DNA from: Xestospongia bergquistia
Lineage: Eukaryota; Porifera; Demospongiae; Haplosclerida; Petrosiidae
Direction: 5' to 3'
Length of the DNA stretch: 64,000 nucleotides
Assembly (NCBI GenBank): GCA_963965975.1
Contig: OZ014411.1
Coordinates: 23,027,749-23,091,748 of the forward strand
The translations under genes and the position numbers were made by a program. Shown here in pieces: positions 1-13,600 of the stretch (positions are counted from its first letter, which is position 1; each line of letters starts with the position of its first letter). The notes beneath the pieces are model-generated. The model did no database searches and had not been told where the DNA came from. It saw only the letters and a list, made by a program, of their open reading frames with translations.

Positions 1-6
1 TGCTAG

Positions 7-2929
7 AAAATAAAGAAGGATGACTGTTTCAAAGGTTGGGCAAGAAGAGAGCCTATTTCTTTCTACTTCAATCCAGAGAAGAATGCAGTGACAATGTCTG
101 TTATTAATGAATTCTATGATATCAAACCTATGAAGTCATGCAAGGTACGTTTCATTTCTTGTTTATTGCTATGTTTGTAAATAAATTACTCACTATGTTT
201 ACTATAGATAAAAAAGAAAGACATTGATCAAAGTCAACCTACTTCACCCTTACATTTACTACACTTCAAAGTGGAGCCAAAACACAATAATTCAAAGGCA
301 CTTGGTGACCTGAAATTAACATTTGAAGGAACAAGAGATGAGCAATTTATTGTAATATCTAGGGAAGAATTGCAGCAGTTTCAGCTTGGTAAGATTGTAT
401 GTAACATTGACTATAACAAATTAAATATAATCTTAGGTCTTCCAATAAGTTATATTACAAGTGCGTCAGAAGAAATACTAGGTGAGCTGTGATGGTACTT
501 AGTCCAACAGACAAAAATGGGCTTTTTGTAAATATATTTTTCAACTCTATAGAAAAGGTGCCAAAGAAAAAAGATCTCTTGTCATTACTCAATCCAATTG
601 AGTATATGTGGGACGTCATTGGTGAGCTACTTGGTGTTAGGTACGGCAAGATCAAGTCATCACAGTATGAAGAGACGTACAACACCAGAAGGCTCTCTGA
701 TGTGTTACAATCCTGGATTGATGGCAAGCCTTCTGAAGTGTCTTGGAAAATGGTTATCACTGTTGTTGAGAAGCCACCTGTTGAAAATAAAGTAGTAGCT
801 GAGGCAATAACACATTTTTTGAGTCGGCCTGATACTCAGTCTAGATATTGCTCTTTTAATCAGTCAGAATCAGGTATAGTAAATGACAACCTTTTTTCAT
901 TAATTCTTCCTTGTTTGTTGTTACAGAAGGTCTTAATTTCATAACGTTTGGAAATCAAGGTACTCTGTTAGCAATTGATAGTATGTATAGTTGATATTTT
1001 TATATAGTAAAATCTGCTCCAGTTTCTACATCAACTGTTAAGACAAGTACTGTATAAATTTGTTCTCTAAAGTAGAAAAATATAAATTAAATATGAAATT
1101 CATGTTTTCTTTTGTATTGTTACTTACTTTTACTATGAGAAATAAATAACCATACAAAAGAACATCTAATGTTTAATGTCATTTTTGAGATCTGAATGTG
1201 TTTTTATAGATGAGGACAGTCTTGAACAAAGTGAGAAACTAAAAAAAGAAAGTGAAGGTATTATTTGTAATAGAGTTCCTGTTATTTGATAATACATCAA
1301 CTTAACAGTTAGGCCAAAGGATGTCATTGAAGATAAGGGAGATACTACTCCCCACACAAAACGTAAGACTCTATTACTATACTCTTTTAGTTTAGCTGCA
1401 ATTAAATCATGTTTTCTTTTGTATTGTTACTTACTTTTACTATGAGAAATAAATAACCATACAAAAGAAAATGTAATGTTTAATGTCATTTTTGAGATCT
1501 GAATGTGTTTTTATAGATGAGGACAGTCTTGAACAAAGTGAGAAACTAAAAAAAGAAAGTGAAGGTATTTGTAATAGAGTTCCTGTTATTTGATATCCAT
1601 CAACTTAGCATTACCTACTGTTGGTCCAGAGGATGTCATTGAAGATAATAAAGATACCACTGTCAACACAAAACGTAAGACTCTATTACTATACTCTTTT
1701 AGTTTAACATCGATTTACTTATCATAGAGATGGAAAAACCTGAACCCCAAAAGATGGAGTTGACATCAACAACTAATGGTATTAATAATAAAGTTTCAAT
1801 TAGACTTATGAGTGTTTCCTATTTTATTTCAATCTAATTTCTATTGCTATGACAGACCAAACGATGCTGACTAGTCTAAAATCTGAACTCCAAGATTTAC
1901 GAGAGCAAGTTCAAGCTTTAAAAAAAGTTGTCACAGAGCAGCAAGAAGAAACTCAGTCTCTATTGCATAAACTTATTCAAAGTTCTACTTTGAACATTAG
2001 CTCATCGTCAAATGGTAATAATATAGATTTACACTCTATTATTATCCTACAAATGGTATCAGTATGCATGTTAGCTTCTAAAAAATAATTTACATTATAA
2101 TTTCATTTTATTTCACACAGACAAAGCCAAAACAGAAATGGTACCATTTTCATCTGCAAATGACCTGACGTCTTCAACTGTTAGTAATTCAAAATCTGCC
2201 ATCATATGTGGCCCAAACAAGGATTCTGCTTATACTACTATGACAGTCACAATGAATGAAGGTAAATAAATGTTCTGTAATAATTTGTTGTATGTTCATT
2301 GTTCAGGGTCCATTGTTATGACTGAACAATCAACATGTACTTCTAGTATGGAAATACGAAGTTTAGATAAGGAACTCAAAGCATTTGAAATCATTATGGA
2401 ACAGAACAAAACTCCTGTCCACCAACCTGCTTTTGATATCAAAATGAAAGATGAGGTTATATCTCATGTTAGTACACCAACTATCACCTTGATGATAAAA
2501 TTCAATACTCATACTCGTGACACGTGTTATAGTCCTCCTTTCACGACCCATACAAATGGCTATGTTATTGGTTTTAGTGTCGACACAATTCAAATTGGTG
2601 GAAGATTTAGCAGAGGTCTTCGATTGCAATGTTACATTCTTCCTGGACCACATGATGACACACTAATGTGGCCATTTAAAGGACTGGTCATGATCAAATT
2701 GCTTAATCAACTTGATGAGTCAAGAGAGTGCTACATTTATTCATTTGAGTACAATGAGTGTGATGAAGAGGGTCAGAGAGTCATGTCAAAAGAGGAAGCT
2801 AAACCAAAACAGAGTCTGTCATCGTATCTTAATCTTTCTGAGCTCAAAAAGAACAGTCAAAGGAATTGCCAATATCTCTACAATGATCACCTCAAGTTTT
2901 CCGTCACTACAGTGTTGTATGAAGTATAA
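7..2929 (+). CDS. Death-domain protein with UPA-like N-terminus, coiled coil and C-terminal TRAF/MATH domain (5' end outside window)
   Basis: Thirteen exons join in phase: 7-144, 208-388, 437-481, 553-873, 927-959, 1210-1257, 1309-1362, 1517-1564, 1609-1674, 1728-1778, 1856-2014, 2121-2261, 2307-2929 (636 codons with TAA). Seen: exons 1-3 encode a beta-rich segment resembling the UPA part of ZU5-UPA-Death proteins (tentative). Exon 4 encodes a Death domain (about residues 125-215; motifs LLNPIEYMWDVIGELLGV, VLQSWIDG, PPVENKVVAEAITHFL). Several short acidic linker exons follow, then a coiled coil in exon 11 (SLKSELQDLREQVQALKKVV). Exons 12-13 end in a MATH/TRAF-C fold (SPPFTTHTNGYVIGFSV, GPHDDTLMWPFKG, IKLLNQ). 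Known: Death domains bind one another; TRAF-C domains bind receptor tails and usually trimerise through a preceding coiled coil. Inferred: a cytoplasmic signalling adaptor. After exon 3 nearly all introns are phase 1, which favours exon shuffling. A ZU5 domain may lie upstream of the window. Confidence 0.8.
1101..1706 (+). repeat. Tandem duplication of a 307-bp block carrying two linker exons
   Basis: Two copies start at 1101 and 1408. Each carries a 48-nt exon (1210-1257 and 1517-1564, identical) and a second exon (1309-1362 and 1609-1674, related but diverged, 54 versus 66 nt), with their introns. All exons keep phase 1, so the protein gains a repeated acidic linker (DEDSLEQSEKLKKESE twice). 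Near-identity of the first exon points to a recent duplication. Confidence 0.9.
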
Positions 2930-3583
2930 ACACAAAAATATTGTCATGTGCCGTCCACTAGTCATGTTAATGTTGTTCCTTTTTAATGTCATTTTTTAAA
3001 TTTTTTCCATGAAGAAATCCTTTAATTGTTATAGATAATGATTAAATTTTACTTTTTATATTAATAATGAAAATAGGTCCATGATATAATACCAATATAT
3101 ATATATTTTTGTTATAATAATGATTGATCTATATGTGTGGTCTGTCAATCAAACTTGTCCATGGCATCCATAAGACCATGACATCTCCAATTGCATGTAC
3201 TGCAAATTGAATATCCACATAATAGTTTAATTGAGTCCCGTTTGACATGGACAGTTATATATGCTTAATCGTCTGTTTTCCTAGTGTGTAATGCATCATA
3301 TAATCTTTATTTTAATTCTATTAGAAATAAAATGAAATTGTTGTGATTATCATAATTGTCATAGTACTACTTACTTGTAGATTCTCAAGAATGTGTGATA
3401 ATTATGATTAAAGATTGTTTTAATTAAGGAAACATTCTGTAAACTACAAATTACAAAATCAACACTTCAATAAAGAATGACAATATCTTAAAATTACTTT
3501 TGAAAAAAACAAGACAAGGAATAAAATGAATGGTTGAGGTACAGAATACAATAAAACTGTACATTATCTAGTGATTAATAGGG
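2930..3583. other. Convergent 3' intergenic region
   Basis: No gene seen. The 3' ends of two convergent genes meet here. Plus-strand AATAAA signals lie at 3326 and 3469. A minus-strand signal (TTTATT on the plus strand) lies at 3306-3311. The 3' UTRs could therefore overlap by roughly 200 nt. Confidence 0.5.
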
Positions 3584-6500
3584 TTAAACCCACGAGTCAA
3601 AAGCTTCAGGGTTGATCATAGTTTGAGAGGGAGGAGGCTGATGCTTTCGTTCTTGTTGTTTCCGTCTACGACTTTCACGTTTCTTCTCATAATCTATTTG
3701 AGCATACATAGCATTACCAGGTTCAGTTTGCTCATCACTTGATAGCCCTTCATGAGGTGTTATGCTGCCAGTTGTATGTTGGTCTATGGGACTGGATCGA
3801 GGTTCAGATTGAGGTTGAGATCCTGTATGAGAATGGGCCTGAGAGTCAGATCGGGGAGGTAGGCTGTGATCAGATTGTTTTCTAACTAACTGTAATTCAG
3901 GATCATTGATTTCAGCATACACACTGACAGGAATTACTGGGGCAGGTGGTTTAGGTGGTTGTGATTTTGAGCGATTATCAATCATATGATAAGCTGGGTC
4001 ATTAATATCTCCGATTTCAGGAGGGGTTGGATGAGATGGGAGTGGTACATTAGTAAGTGAATCCTATATTTGAGAGAAATATAACAGTAAAGAGTAATGT
4101 GATATACTTATTATACACATGTATGTGTAAATGCATGGATGTGTATTTTAATGATGTACTGGTTTTCTAGTGGCAGCTGTACATGCATGCTCCTATAATC
4201 CTATATCCCTTTGCATATTAACTGCTATGTTTTATGTAATGTAGCTGCATATGACACCTATTCTAATAAACACATACATGCTTTCTTCTTCATACAGTAG
4301 ATCTATGTAATATTACCTTCCTAGTTTGTTGCATTCTGTTGACTTCACTTGGATCACTGTTGTTCCTCTTTTTACGTTCCTTATCATGTGATCCTCGTCT
4401 AGAATTATTATGTTGTATCTCAGCAGAAGGATCTAATTCTAGTTGAAATGATCCATCAGATAACAGTCGCTGATAATCTTTGATGTCCCAGCCTTCTTGT
4501 TTGAGGTGAGATTTAGCAAATTTAAACTCAAAGAGGATAGAACAAAGCTGTAGCATAAAAGAAAAAATAAGCAAATGTTACGGCCACTATAAAGTAACTT
4601 TAAATCATACAAATTGTGATATACATGTATATAGACAGTTTTAACACAAGCCTCAACAATATCTACATATACACTGTAAGTTCCAATTACCTTATGAGCA
4701 GCAAATATAACTCTAGGGGTATGTTCACGAGATTGAGTTAGTCTAACAACAGGAGGAATGCCACCAGCTTCACGAAATACTCTGCATAGATAAAGGAAAA
4801 AAAGTTGCATAGGGTTTACTGTACATATACATACAGAGGAAACAATGCATGATCATGATATATATACAGGCACATTGTGTTATAATATAAAGTGAAACAA
4901 TACTGTGAAATACTGCCATACAATGTACATGTGTTGTTCATCAATGTGTTATTACTTGTATATTATAATTATATAAATAAGTGGCTTTAAAATCCAAAGA
5001 CAAGACAAATGGGATAGTTTACTTATGGGAACATCCCCTGATCTATTGCTATTGAACAGACAGACAGATTTATCAAACTCTATGTAAATTATAAAAATTG
5101 AAGCTCTGGGTAAAGGAACAAAAGCAGTTGATACATATACTTACTAAAACATATTTGTATATTTTGTTGTCTTCTTGTTACTAAAGTTGTATGTCAATAT
5201 TTACTTTGTTGTATACTACCATTTTGAAATAAAATTTGTGAGTTCTTAAATTCACACTATTCAGTAATTATTAAACACACAGGATATTCATATAGTGTTC
5301 CTTCAATTGGAACTGATATAATCAATAATGGTAACTTTTAAATCCATAGATATCATATTTTTGGCAAATTACTTTATAGTAAATGTGTGTCCAATAATTA
5401 CCTTGCATTATCAGGACTATCAACACATACTTCCATTAATGTACAGAGCAGTGCTATAGTAGTGGGCTCTGATATACCCAGGTTATTTTGACCATATGGT
5501 AATCTCGGTATAATACCACGAGTAGCATGAGCACCTAATACAAATGGCAACATGTACATGAATACGATATATTTATGCCTCTTCCAGTTTATACATATAT
5601 ACATGCATATAATATGATATGTAGGCATTAATGAATAAATTGAATTTCACTTAATTTGCAAACGACTTTGGTACATGTACCAGTATGAAGATCTAGCACA
5701 TACATGTACATGTGAATGTAGAGCTAAAAAGAAGCTATATTTACAGTACATAAAGGACAAGTAGGCATTACAATATAATATTGTTATATTGCACTGTATT
5801 GATTACATTAACAGTGTTGGTACAGCAACTTATATGTACATGCATTATCAATAAACTTACCAATCATTAATTTATTAGTAGGATCTGTAGCTAAATTCCT
5901 AAGTGCTGTAGCAGCTGATCTAACGACAGTATCATGAGCATGATTTAGGAGATCAATTAGTAGGGTTAACCCATTAGCCTTACGAACAATGTGACGTTGA
6001 TATACTGACCACTACAATAACAAAGAAACAAGAATTTAAAGAATAAATTTTAATAAATATATATGCAAATTATAATAATGTAGGTTATATGATGTACATG
6101 TATAACCATATACATGTACATGTACACCAATGGTTCCATTAAAATACTACTATTTAAAAGACCTAATAAATATACAGATACATATATTGTGTAGCTCACC
6201 TTCCAGGAACAAGCTGTCAAATTTTGAAGTGCTCCTGCAGCAGCTTCCATCAAATCTGGTGTGGAAGTGTACTTCTCCAATAATGCCAAATAAGGAAATA
6301 CTATCTCAGGTTGCCACAATAATGCAGTTCCTCGTGGTGGTTGTGTTCGCTTTGGTAGCAAAGATTGATCTATGGGGTTGCCACAAAAAGAATGAAGTTG
6401 TCTATGCATATGTAAACTTATAATACAGCCTGTAAGTATGACCCTTACAACTTCTAATTAATAATACATACTTGTACATGTTTGCAGTGTCTTCTGACTT

Positions 6501-7599
6501 ACCTGGAGTAGAGAGATTATTAGGTTGTAGAAGTTGAGGTACATTTCTTTTTAGATTGTCAGCAGTACGAGGTCGAGCACAAAATAACAAAAGAGATCTG
6601 AAAGAGAGATAATGATAACAAAAAATGACAATAAAGTGGTCATTTTCTACCAGTCAGTCAATAAGTCTTTGTTGCAAGAGTACATGTACTTATTATTTTA
6701 CTTATTGTCTATTAATTCATTTACTTTCTGTTCTTTGTATCAGGTTGAAATGCTTCTGTTGCCTCATCTATTTCTTGTTGGACTTGTCTCTCCCATTCTT
6801 TATCAAAATCATCATCAACTCCATCTTGTGGATCAATCTCATGTTCAATTTGATATGATAAATTACGTAAGATACACATGGCATTTTCAGCAGTCTGAAA
6901 CACAAATGAGAAACAAAAGTAATTACTGTCCTATAATGTTTTATTGATTCTTATCACTGATACAATATCAAAGTCTACATTCAATACTCAGGCTCTACAC
7001 ATTAGGACAAAGCAGTGTCTTATGTATGCATACAGCCATACACTAAAGCACAGCTACACTATACACAGCATACCTGCACAATGTGGTATTAATTCACTGT
7101 CACATACAGTACATGTACATGTAAACCCTAAGATAAATTATCTGCCTGTTGGATTAAACCCTCTTATACTTTCCCTATAGTTAACAACTTATGTACATGT
7201 AATTTACATGTACATGTACATGTACATGTAGTGTGTGTGCTAACTTTTTCATCGACATCTTCTTGACCTGAAGCAGCTCTAACAATCCAGACCAAAGTAT
7301 CAACAAGTCCATGAGCACCACGAAGAAACTTACGAGCAGCTTCTCCAGCTGAAGATATATTTCTAAGAGCACCTATGATCATATGTATATGTATATATTA
7401 CATCGACTGATATGATTACCTAGAGAGTTTTTAAGTTCCATAGTCCAGAAAGAAACATTGGGTCGAATGGAGAAATCTTTAGCAGCTGCATGAGCATGAC
7501 TACAACCAGAGTGTGGTACTAGAATGGTTTCAACAATATCTCGTAGACAACATTGAAGAATGCGAAGCTTTATGTCCTGGGGAGAGAGAGAGAGAGACA

Positions 7600-7659
<60 letters not shown>

Positions 7660-10600
7660 GAGAGACAGAGAGAGAGAGACAGAGAGAGAGAGACAGAGAG
7701 ACAGAGAGAGAGACACACACACAAACAGAGAGAGACAAAGAGAGAGTCATCCACATATAACAACACTTCATATCTTACATCACATGATGAGAGGTTCCAC
7801 AGTACACTTGTGATCAGCTCACGGATCTAGTATCAAGATATAGGACAATGTCAATAATGTGAATGTACTACCTCAGCATGCTGTGTTGATTTTAGTACTG
7901 CTCCCATATCAGGTAGACCAATATCACTGGCTATTTGTATTTTATTATCATTATTAGCTCGACCATATGATAGATTTCTCAATGCACCTAACACAGCAAG
8001 TTGAACTCGACTATCAGGATTACGTATCTGACGAACAAGAGCTGGAATACCACCAAATTGTCTATAAATAGAATATAACATGTAAAACTAAAATATACTT
8101 TAATGATTATAACAATATATAACAATTATAATAATAACAATATATAACAAATATAATAATAACAATATATCATAAAAAAGCTGAAAAAACATTGTGAAGT
8201 GTTTCACAACGTACTTATTGTTATGGTGTTAAAAAGTTAAGATCTAACTAAATTATCAAGTCTCTCTCAGTGACTATGACATGTGCTAACAGTATGTTTC
8301 TAACAGGCTAACAAAGACAAGGCAACAATTGTTATGCAAATACCATTATTTAATGAAGGTGTATGTAGTAACACGTTCAATAGTTAATTGTGAGAACAAA
8401 TTATCAAAGTGTGAAATTTAAAAATCAAAGTGTCTTATAGCATGACTAATTACATATAGAATGATATAATTATTACATCCTGATGGTGTACTATTTCACC
8501 TGATCTTAGCCTTCATGTTATCGTCTCCATATGCTAAGTGCTGAAGATAAGAGGCAGCATTAGCTACTAGTGAAGGATCTGGATTGCTAAGATAATCTAC
8601 TACATCATTAAGGTTAGGTTCCCGAGAAGTTGTGGTAGTATGTCCTAAGCCAGATACTTGATGTTCAATAGCTTCATCTAATAATAAGAGAGAATATCTT
8701 ATAAACAAACAATAAACAATATTTTAATTATGTAATTATTGATATAATAATAGTGTAATTGTACAAATTATCCTAAGATTATTTTGATAATATTGCGGCT
8801 GCTGTAAGAGACTGGATTATTGTTATTTTGAAGACAGGAGTCAGAAGCTATGGAACCACCAAAGACATTTTTTTTATGTAACATAATTCAGAAACTTCAA
8901 TCAGTCACACCCAATTGGAAGTACTCATGATAAAGTTACATACAATAAATAAAATGATGAAGAAACATACTTCATTACATATAATATTTATATTATATAT
9001 AACAAAACACATGGAATGCCAGGTAGAAAACAATAATTGATTATCATGAGAAAAAGACTAGTGTATAGTGACTAGTAGATTAGTGTTTTCAATATTCATT
9101 TTATTTCACCAAACAAAAAATGTATTAACACCTTGAAACGTTTGGTGTTAATACATTTATTGTTTGGTGAAATAAAATGAATATTGAAAACATTTGATTA
9201 TCATGTGTGTGTGTGTGTGTGTGAGAGAGATGTTCTACCAAAGGTCAAGTGAACCAATAGTACATGTACATGTATACATTTTACATGTAACACAAATATG
9301 TTAGATATATCACAAATTGCTGAGAACACGAATGACTTTACATACCACGCAACATGAGATGGACATACCAACAAGACCACAACACTTAACATAATAATTT
9401 CACAATATCTAGTACATTTACATGTATTAACTCATCTAGTTGTCACAAATCATAACCAGTACAAGGACTGTGCATACATGTAGAGACGCATCATTCTCCA
9501 TATACTATCAACATCACATCTAATTCTACTTACCTTATAAGTACTATTAAAAGTGTAAATTAATATTAACAATTTAGCAACTATAGTATTAATTACAATA
9601 TCCAGTACATGGTTGATTTAAGGTTATCGCTTATTTTATCAGTCTAACTAACTCTTATTTCTTTAATACTATCTCTGGTAGTATAGTGGTAGTACTTGTT
9701 GCAGTATAGTACCTACACTTAAGCTACACTTGTTAAACAGTAATGGTATTATTGTCTAAAAGCACAATAATAGTACAGTACATATTTTCACACGCACTAC
9801 CATTTACTTCAAGGCACTACTGCTGATTCAAGTGTGTGTATACTGTTACTGACATTTGCTGCATGCACACTTACATCTTAATGAATTATATGGCCTAAGT
9901 GGGGGGCGTACCCTCACTGGAGTGAGGTAATCAAACCCTTGTGCTGGTAATGGAATACAAGAATGAGGATGAATCACTGCACGATGACTAAGAGTGGATA
10001 AAGTACTCATTGATCCTTGAGAACGACAATCATACCAGTCGTTATCTAGGGGCAACTCTAATCTGCATCGGGAACGACTCCTTGGATGTTTATAATAAGG
10101 TTCTTCATAGTAATCTACGTCATTGAAATCAAGAGATTTACGCGAAGCAAGGTCGCGACGATTAGAATGTACTGGTGATGATGTAGTGGGTGTAACATCA
10201 AGGAGATCAGCAGAATGTGAAAGATGTAATTTAGGACGTCTTGGAAGTGTTGGCCAATCATTAAATGTTTGAGATGTACTATTAGGTGTGCGATACCAAG
10301 GAGATGGCGAGAGTGAAGGTGATGATGTCAGAGAGAATGGTGATGCCGGAAACAAAAAGTGTGTATTTGGAGATTTACCTTTAGAGACATGGGTACCAGG
10401 TGAGAAGGCATTGAGGTCTCTGGGTGATGCTTTAGGAACTGGACTGTGTACATCATAGCTGTGTGTGGAGAGAGTAGATGGTCGACGCCTCCTTCTAAGA
10501 CGAGGGTGGTTAGGATCTTGTAAATGAAAAGGAAGGTGTCCTGGAGATGGAGAGCGATGTTTTGATCCACGTGGTTGATGTTGAGACTGTGATCTACGTG

Positions 10601-13600
10601 GCTGATGATAAGTCTTTTGTGAAGAGTGAGGTTGAGAGAGAGTACGGTATGTATTATCAGGTACTAACAAAGCCATTGACAAGACACAACAAAGAAATGA
10701 AAGTCTTGGAGATGAAGTTGACAATAAGAACAAAGCAATTGAAGACACAAAATACAAACTGAACTGATTTTTAAAATTGATCACTAGAAGGCTAACTTAT
10801 TCAATAGCAAGATCAGTCTGGGATCATTAAATAAGTTAGTTTTAGGTCTAGGTATACTCAACAAGTGTTAGTCAATGAAGCAGTCTATTTTACAATATCA
10901 TATACAATAAAGAGATCAACTCAGCACTCTATATAGTAGTTCAAGGAGTAGACTATTTATGACACACTGATTCAGACAACTAAAACTCACACTTCAGTAA
11001 ATAGTTTGCAATTTGATCCTTTTATCACATCCACAGTACTTAGCTAGTAAAGTAACCATAGTAACAGCTCAACATTAGTTAAAAGGTGAAAACAAGTTCA
11101 ATATCCCCTTTACTTCATAGTCTTCGTTAACACTTTGCTTAATAAGGGTTGGTGAAATAGTGAATGCCATGTTAACAGACATTACAATGGAAGTAAAGTA
11201 GTTTAGTTAAAGATTATGACTATAAGACATTCCATCTTTGGGTAACTACACTGTATGTAGTATATGATTAACAGTATCAGGTTACACATTTATCCAAACT
11301 AAGAAATTGAATTTAAATTTTAAATTAAATTACTATTTAAAATGACACACACAAGTACACCTCCTCCATACTAGCATGTGACTGAACCAAAACTGACTTC
11401 TTTACACACACACAATTCAACCATCAAATCAAGACCACTAACTACTGTGAACACACATGTACAAAAAGGTAAGCCATACATGTACATGTACCAATATACA
11501 TATACACATGTTATTATTTAATGAGTAATCATAATCAAAGACACCCTTTACTATATTGACCATGAACAATGAGTGATATAAATGACAAGTATAGAATGTA
11601 GTTTTATCAAGGTGGGTGTGACCTCAAAGCACCAATGCTTTAAGATAAAGACTTGTCAACTGTGGTATCATGAGCTCAAGACAGATCTCTAACTGAATAT
11701 TTCTGACCAAAATCTTCAAATAAATTAGACAAAGTGCCATGCTAGTGCATTACAGAAATTAAAACACTTGAGGCATGGTCTCGTGGCTGATAATGCACTT
11801 AGCTTCCCCTCATGTTTTAATAACCACTCGACCACGCCTCATGTGCTTTAATTTGTGAAATCCACCGGCACAACACTTTATCTATCACTTAAAGCATATC
11901 AATTAAACAGGAACATTACATGCTATTACATGTATATCAACTTACGATGATGATTCAGATCACCATGGTAGAATCTTGCAGGAAGTTGAGGAGATCGTCC
12001 TGGTCCAATAGGAGCAGATTTATAATGATGATAGGGAGACGAGGGAACAGGTGAGTGACCAATACTACCATGTCTAGAAATATTGGCACCTCCTAGAGAA
12101 AAAAAGATTGCGTACATAAATTCTATATATTGTAGTGTATACTACATCAAATAAACAGGGAAGTCACTCGGTGTGAAAGTAATAATGAAACAATTCATAA
12201 TTGAAATATCAAGATTTATCCATGCAGTCTCTGAAATGTCAACTATAGAGACGTTCTATTACAAATGTACATGTACCTGATGGTATCCTATTGTGTTCAG
12301 AGTGAGATCGAGTTAGACTGTCTGGACTAGTACTGTGAGAGAGAGGAGAGCGGTATCCATCAGGAGGTGGGCGATGCATTGAAGTGGGGCTATTCTTATG
12401 ATTATGTGGTACCTAAACAATAGGAGACAAAGAATTCCACATATAACTAATATTGAATATAAAGATATCTAGCAATTAATACTATATATACTGGTTCTAT
12501 TATTGTACCCTTAATACAAATATTGCATTAAAATATCATCTATCTCTATACACTATAGTACTATACATTAATAAGTAATATGGTCGTCATATGATACATG
12601 TACATGTATATGTGTACAATATAATGAGCTACACTTACAGTCTCCATACTGTGATGCATTGGACCAGCAGCTACTAAATTAGAACTAAAATGGCCATGTC
12701 TACCTAAGACCATACCCATATCAGAGGTACTGCTCTTATTTTGAGTACCAAGACCAGAGAAATTTTCTGGAACAGGACTCAATAAACCTGGATCTTTTCT
12801 TCTTCTTTAAAATATAAAAAAATGGAAGAGCAAAGTAATCCAGGTGATGTTACATTTACTATTGAGTGATTACTGTACCTTAAGATTAAATGGTTACTCC
12901 TATAACATACAATTAACATTAAATAGTGGTTTAATATGGGTCATTAAGATTCAAAATTTAGAGTGAACTGTTGTCATACATGTACAACGATTCAGTACAG
13001 TAAGTTCATAGGTAATCACAAACTTTAAAACTATCCTAAACAAGATGACTAAGTACCAAACATGGAAGCATATACTCTGAATTTATAAACAGAAGTGATC
13101 CTTATTATAGATATGATCATACAATTGGAGGTACATATGATCATACAATTGGAGGTATATATGATCATACAATTGGAGGTATATATGATCATACAATTGC
13201 AGGTATATATAATCATACAATTGGAGGTACATATGATCATACAATTGGAGGTACATATGATCATACAATTGCAGGTATATATGATCATACAATTGCAGGT
13301 ATATATGATCATACAATTGCAGGTATATATGATCATACAATTGGAGGTATCTATGATCATACAATTGGAGGTACATATGATCATATAATTGGAGGTACAT
13401 ATGATCATACAATTGGAGGTACATATGATCATACAATTGGAGGTACATATGATCATACAATTGCAGGTATATATGATCATACAATTGCAGGTATACATGA
13501 TCATACAATTGGAGGTACATATGATCATACAATTGGAAGTATATATGATCATACAATTGGAGGTATCTATGATCATACAATTGGAGGTACATATGATCAT

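Noticed and set aside
2363-2999. Frames overlapping the MATH exon
   Set aside because: Shadows of the phase-confirmed final exon.
7379-7830. Several overlapping frames rich in SLSLSV or RERERE
   Set aside because: Translations of the GA/CA microsatellite; only 7420-7576 and 7779-7826 on the minus strand are exons.
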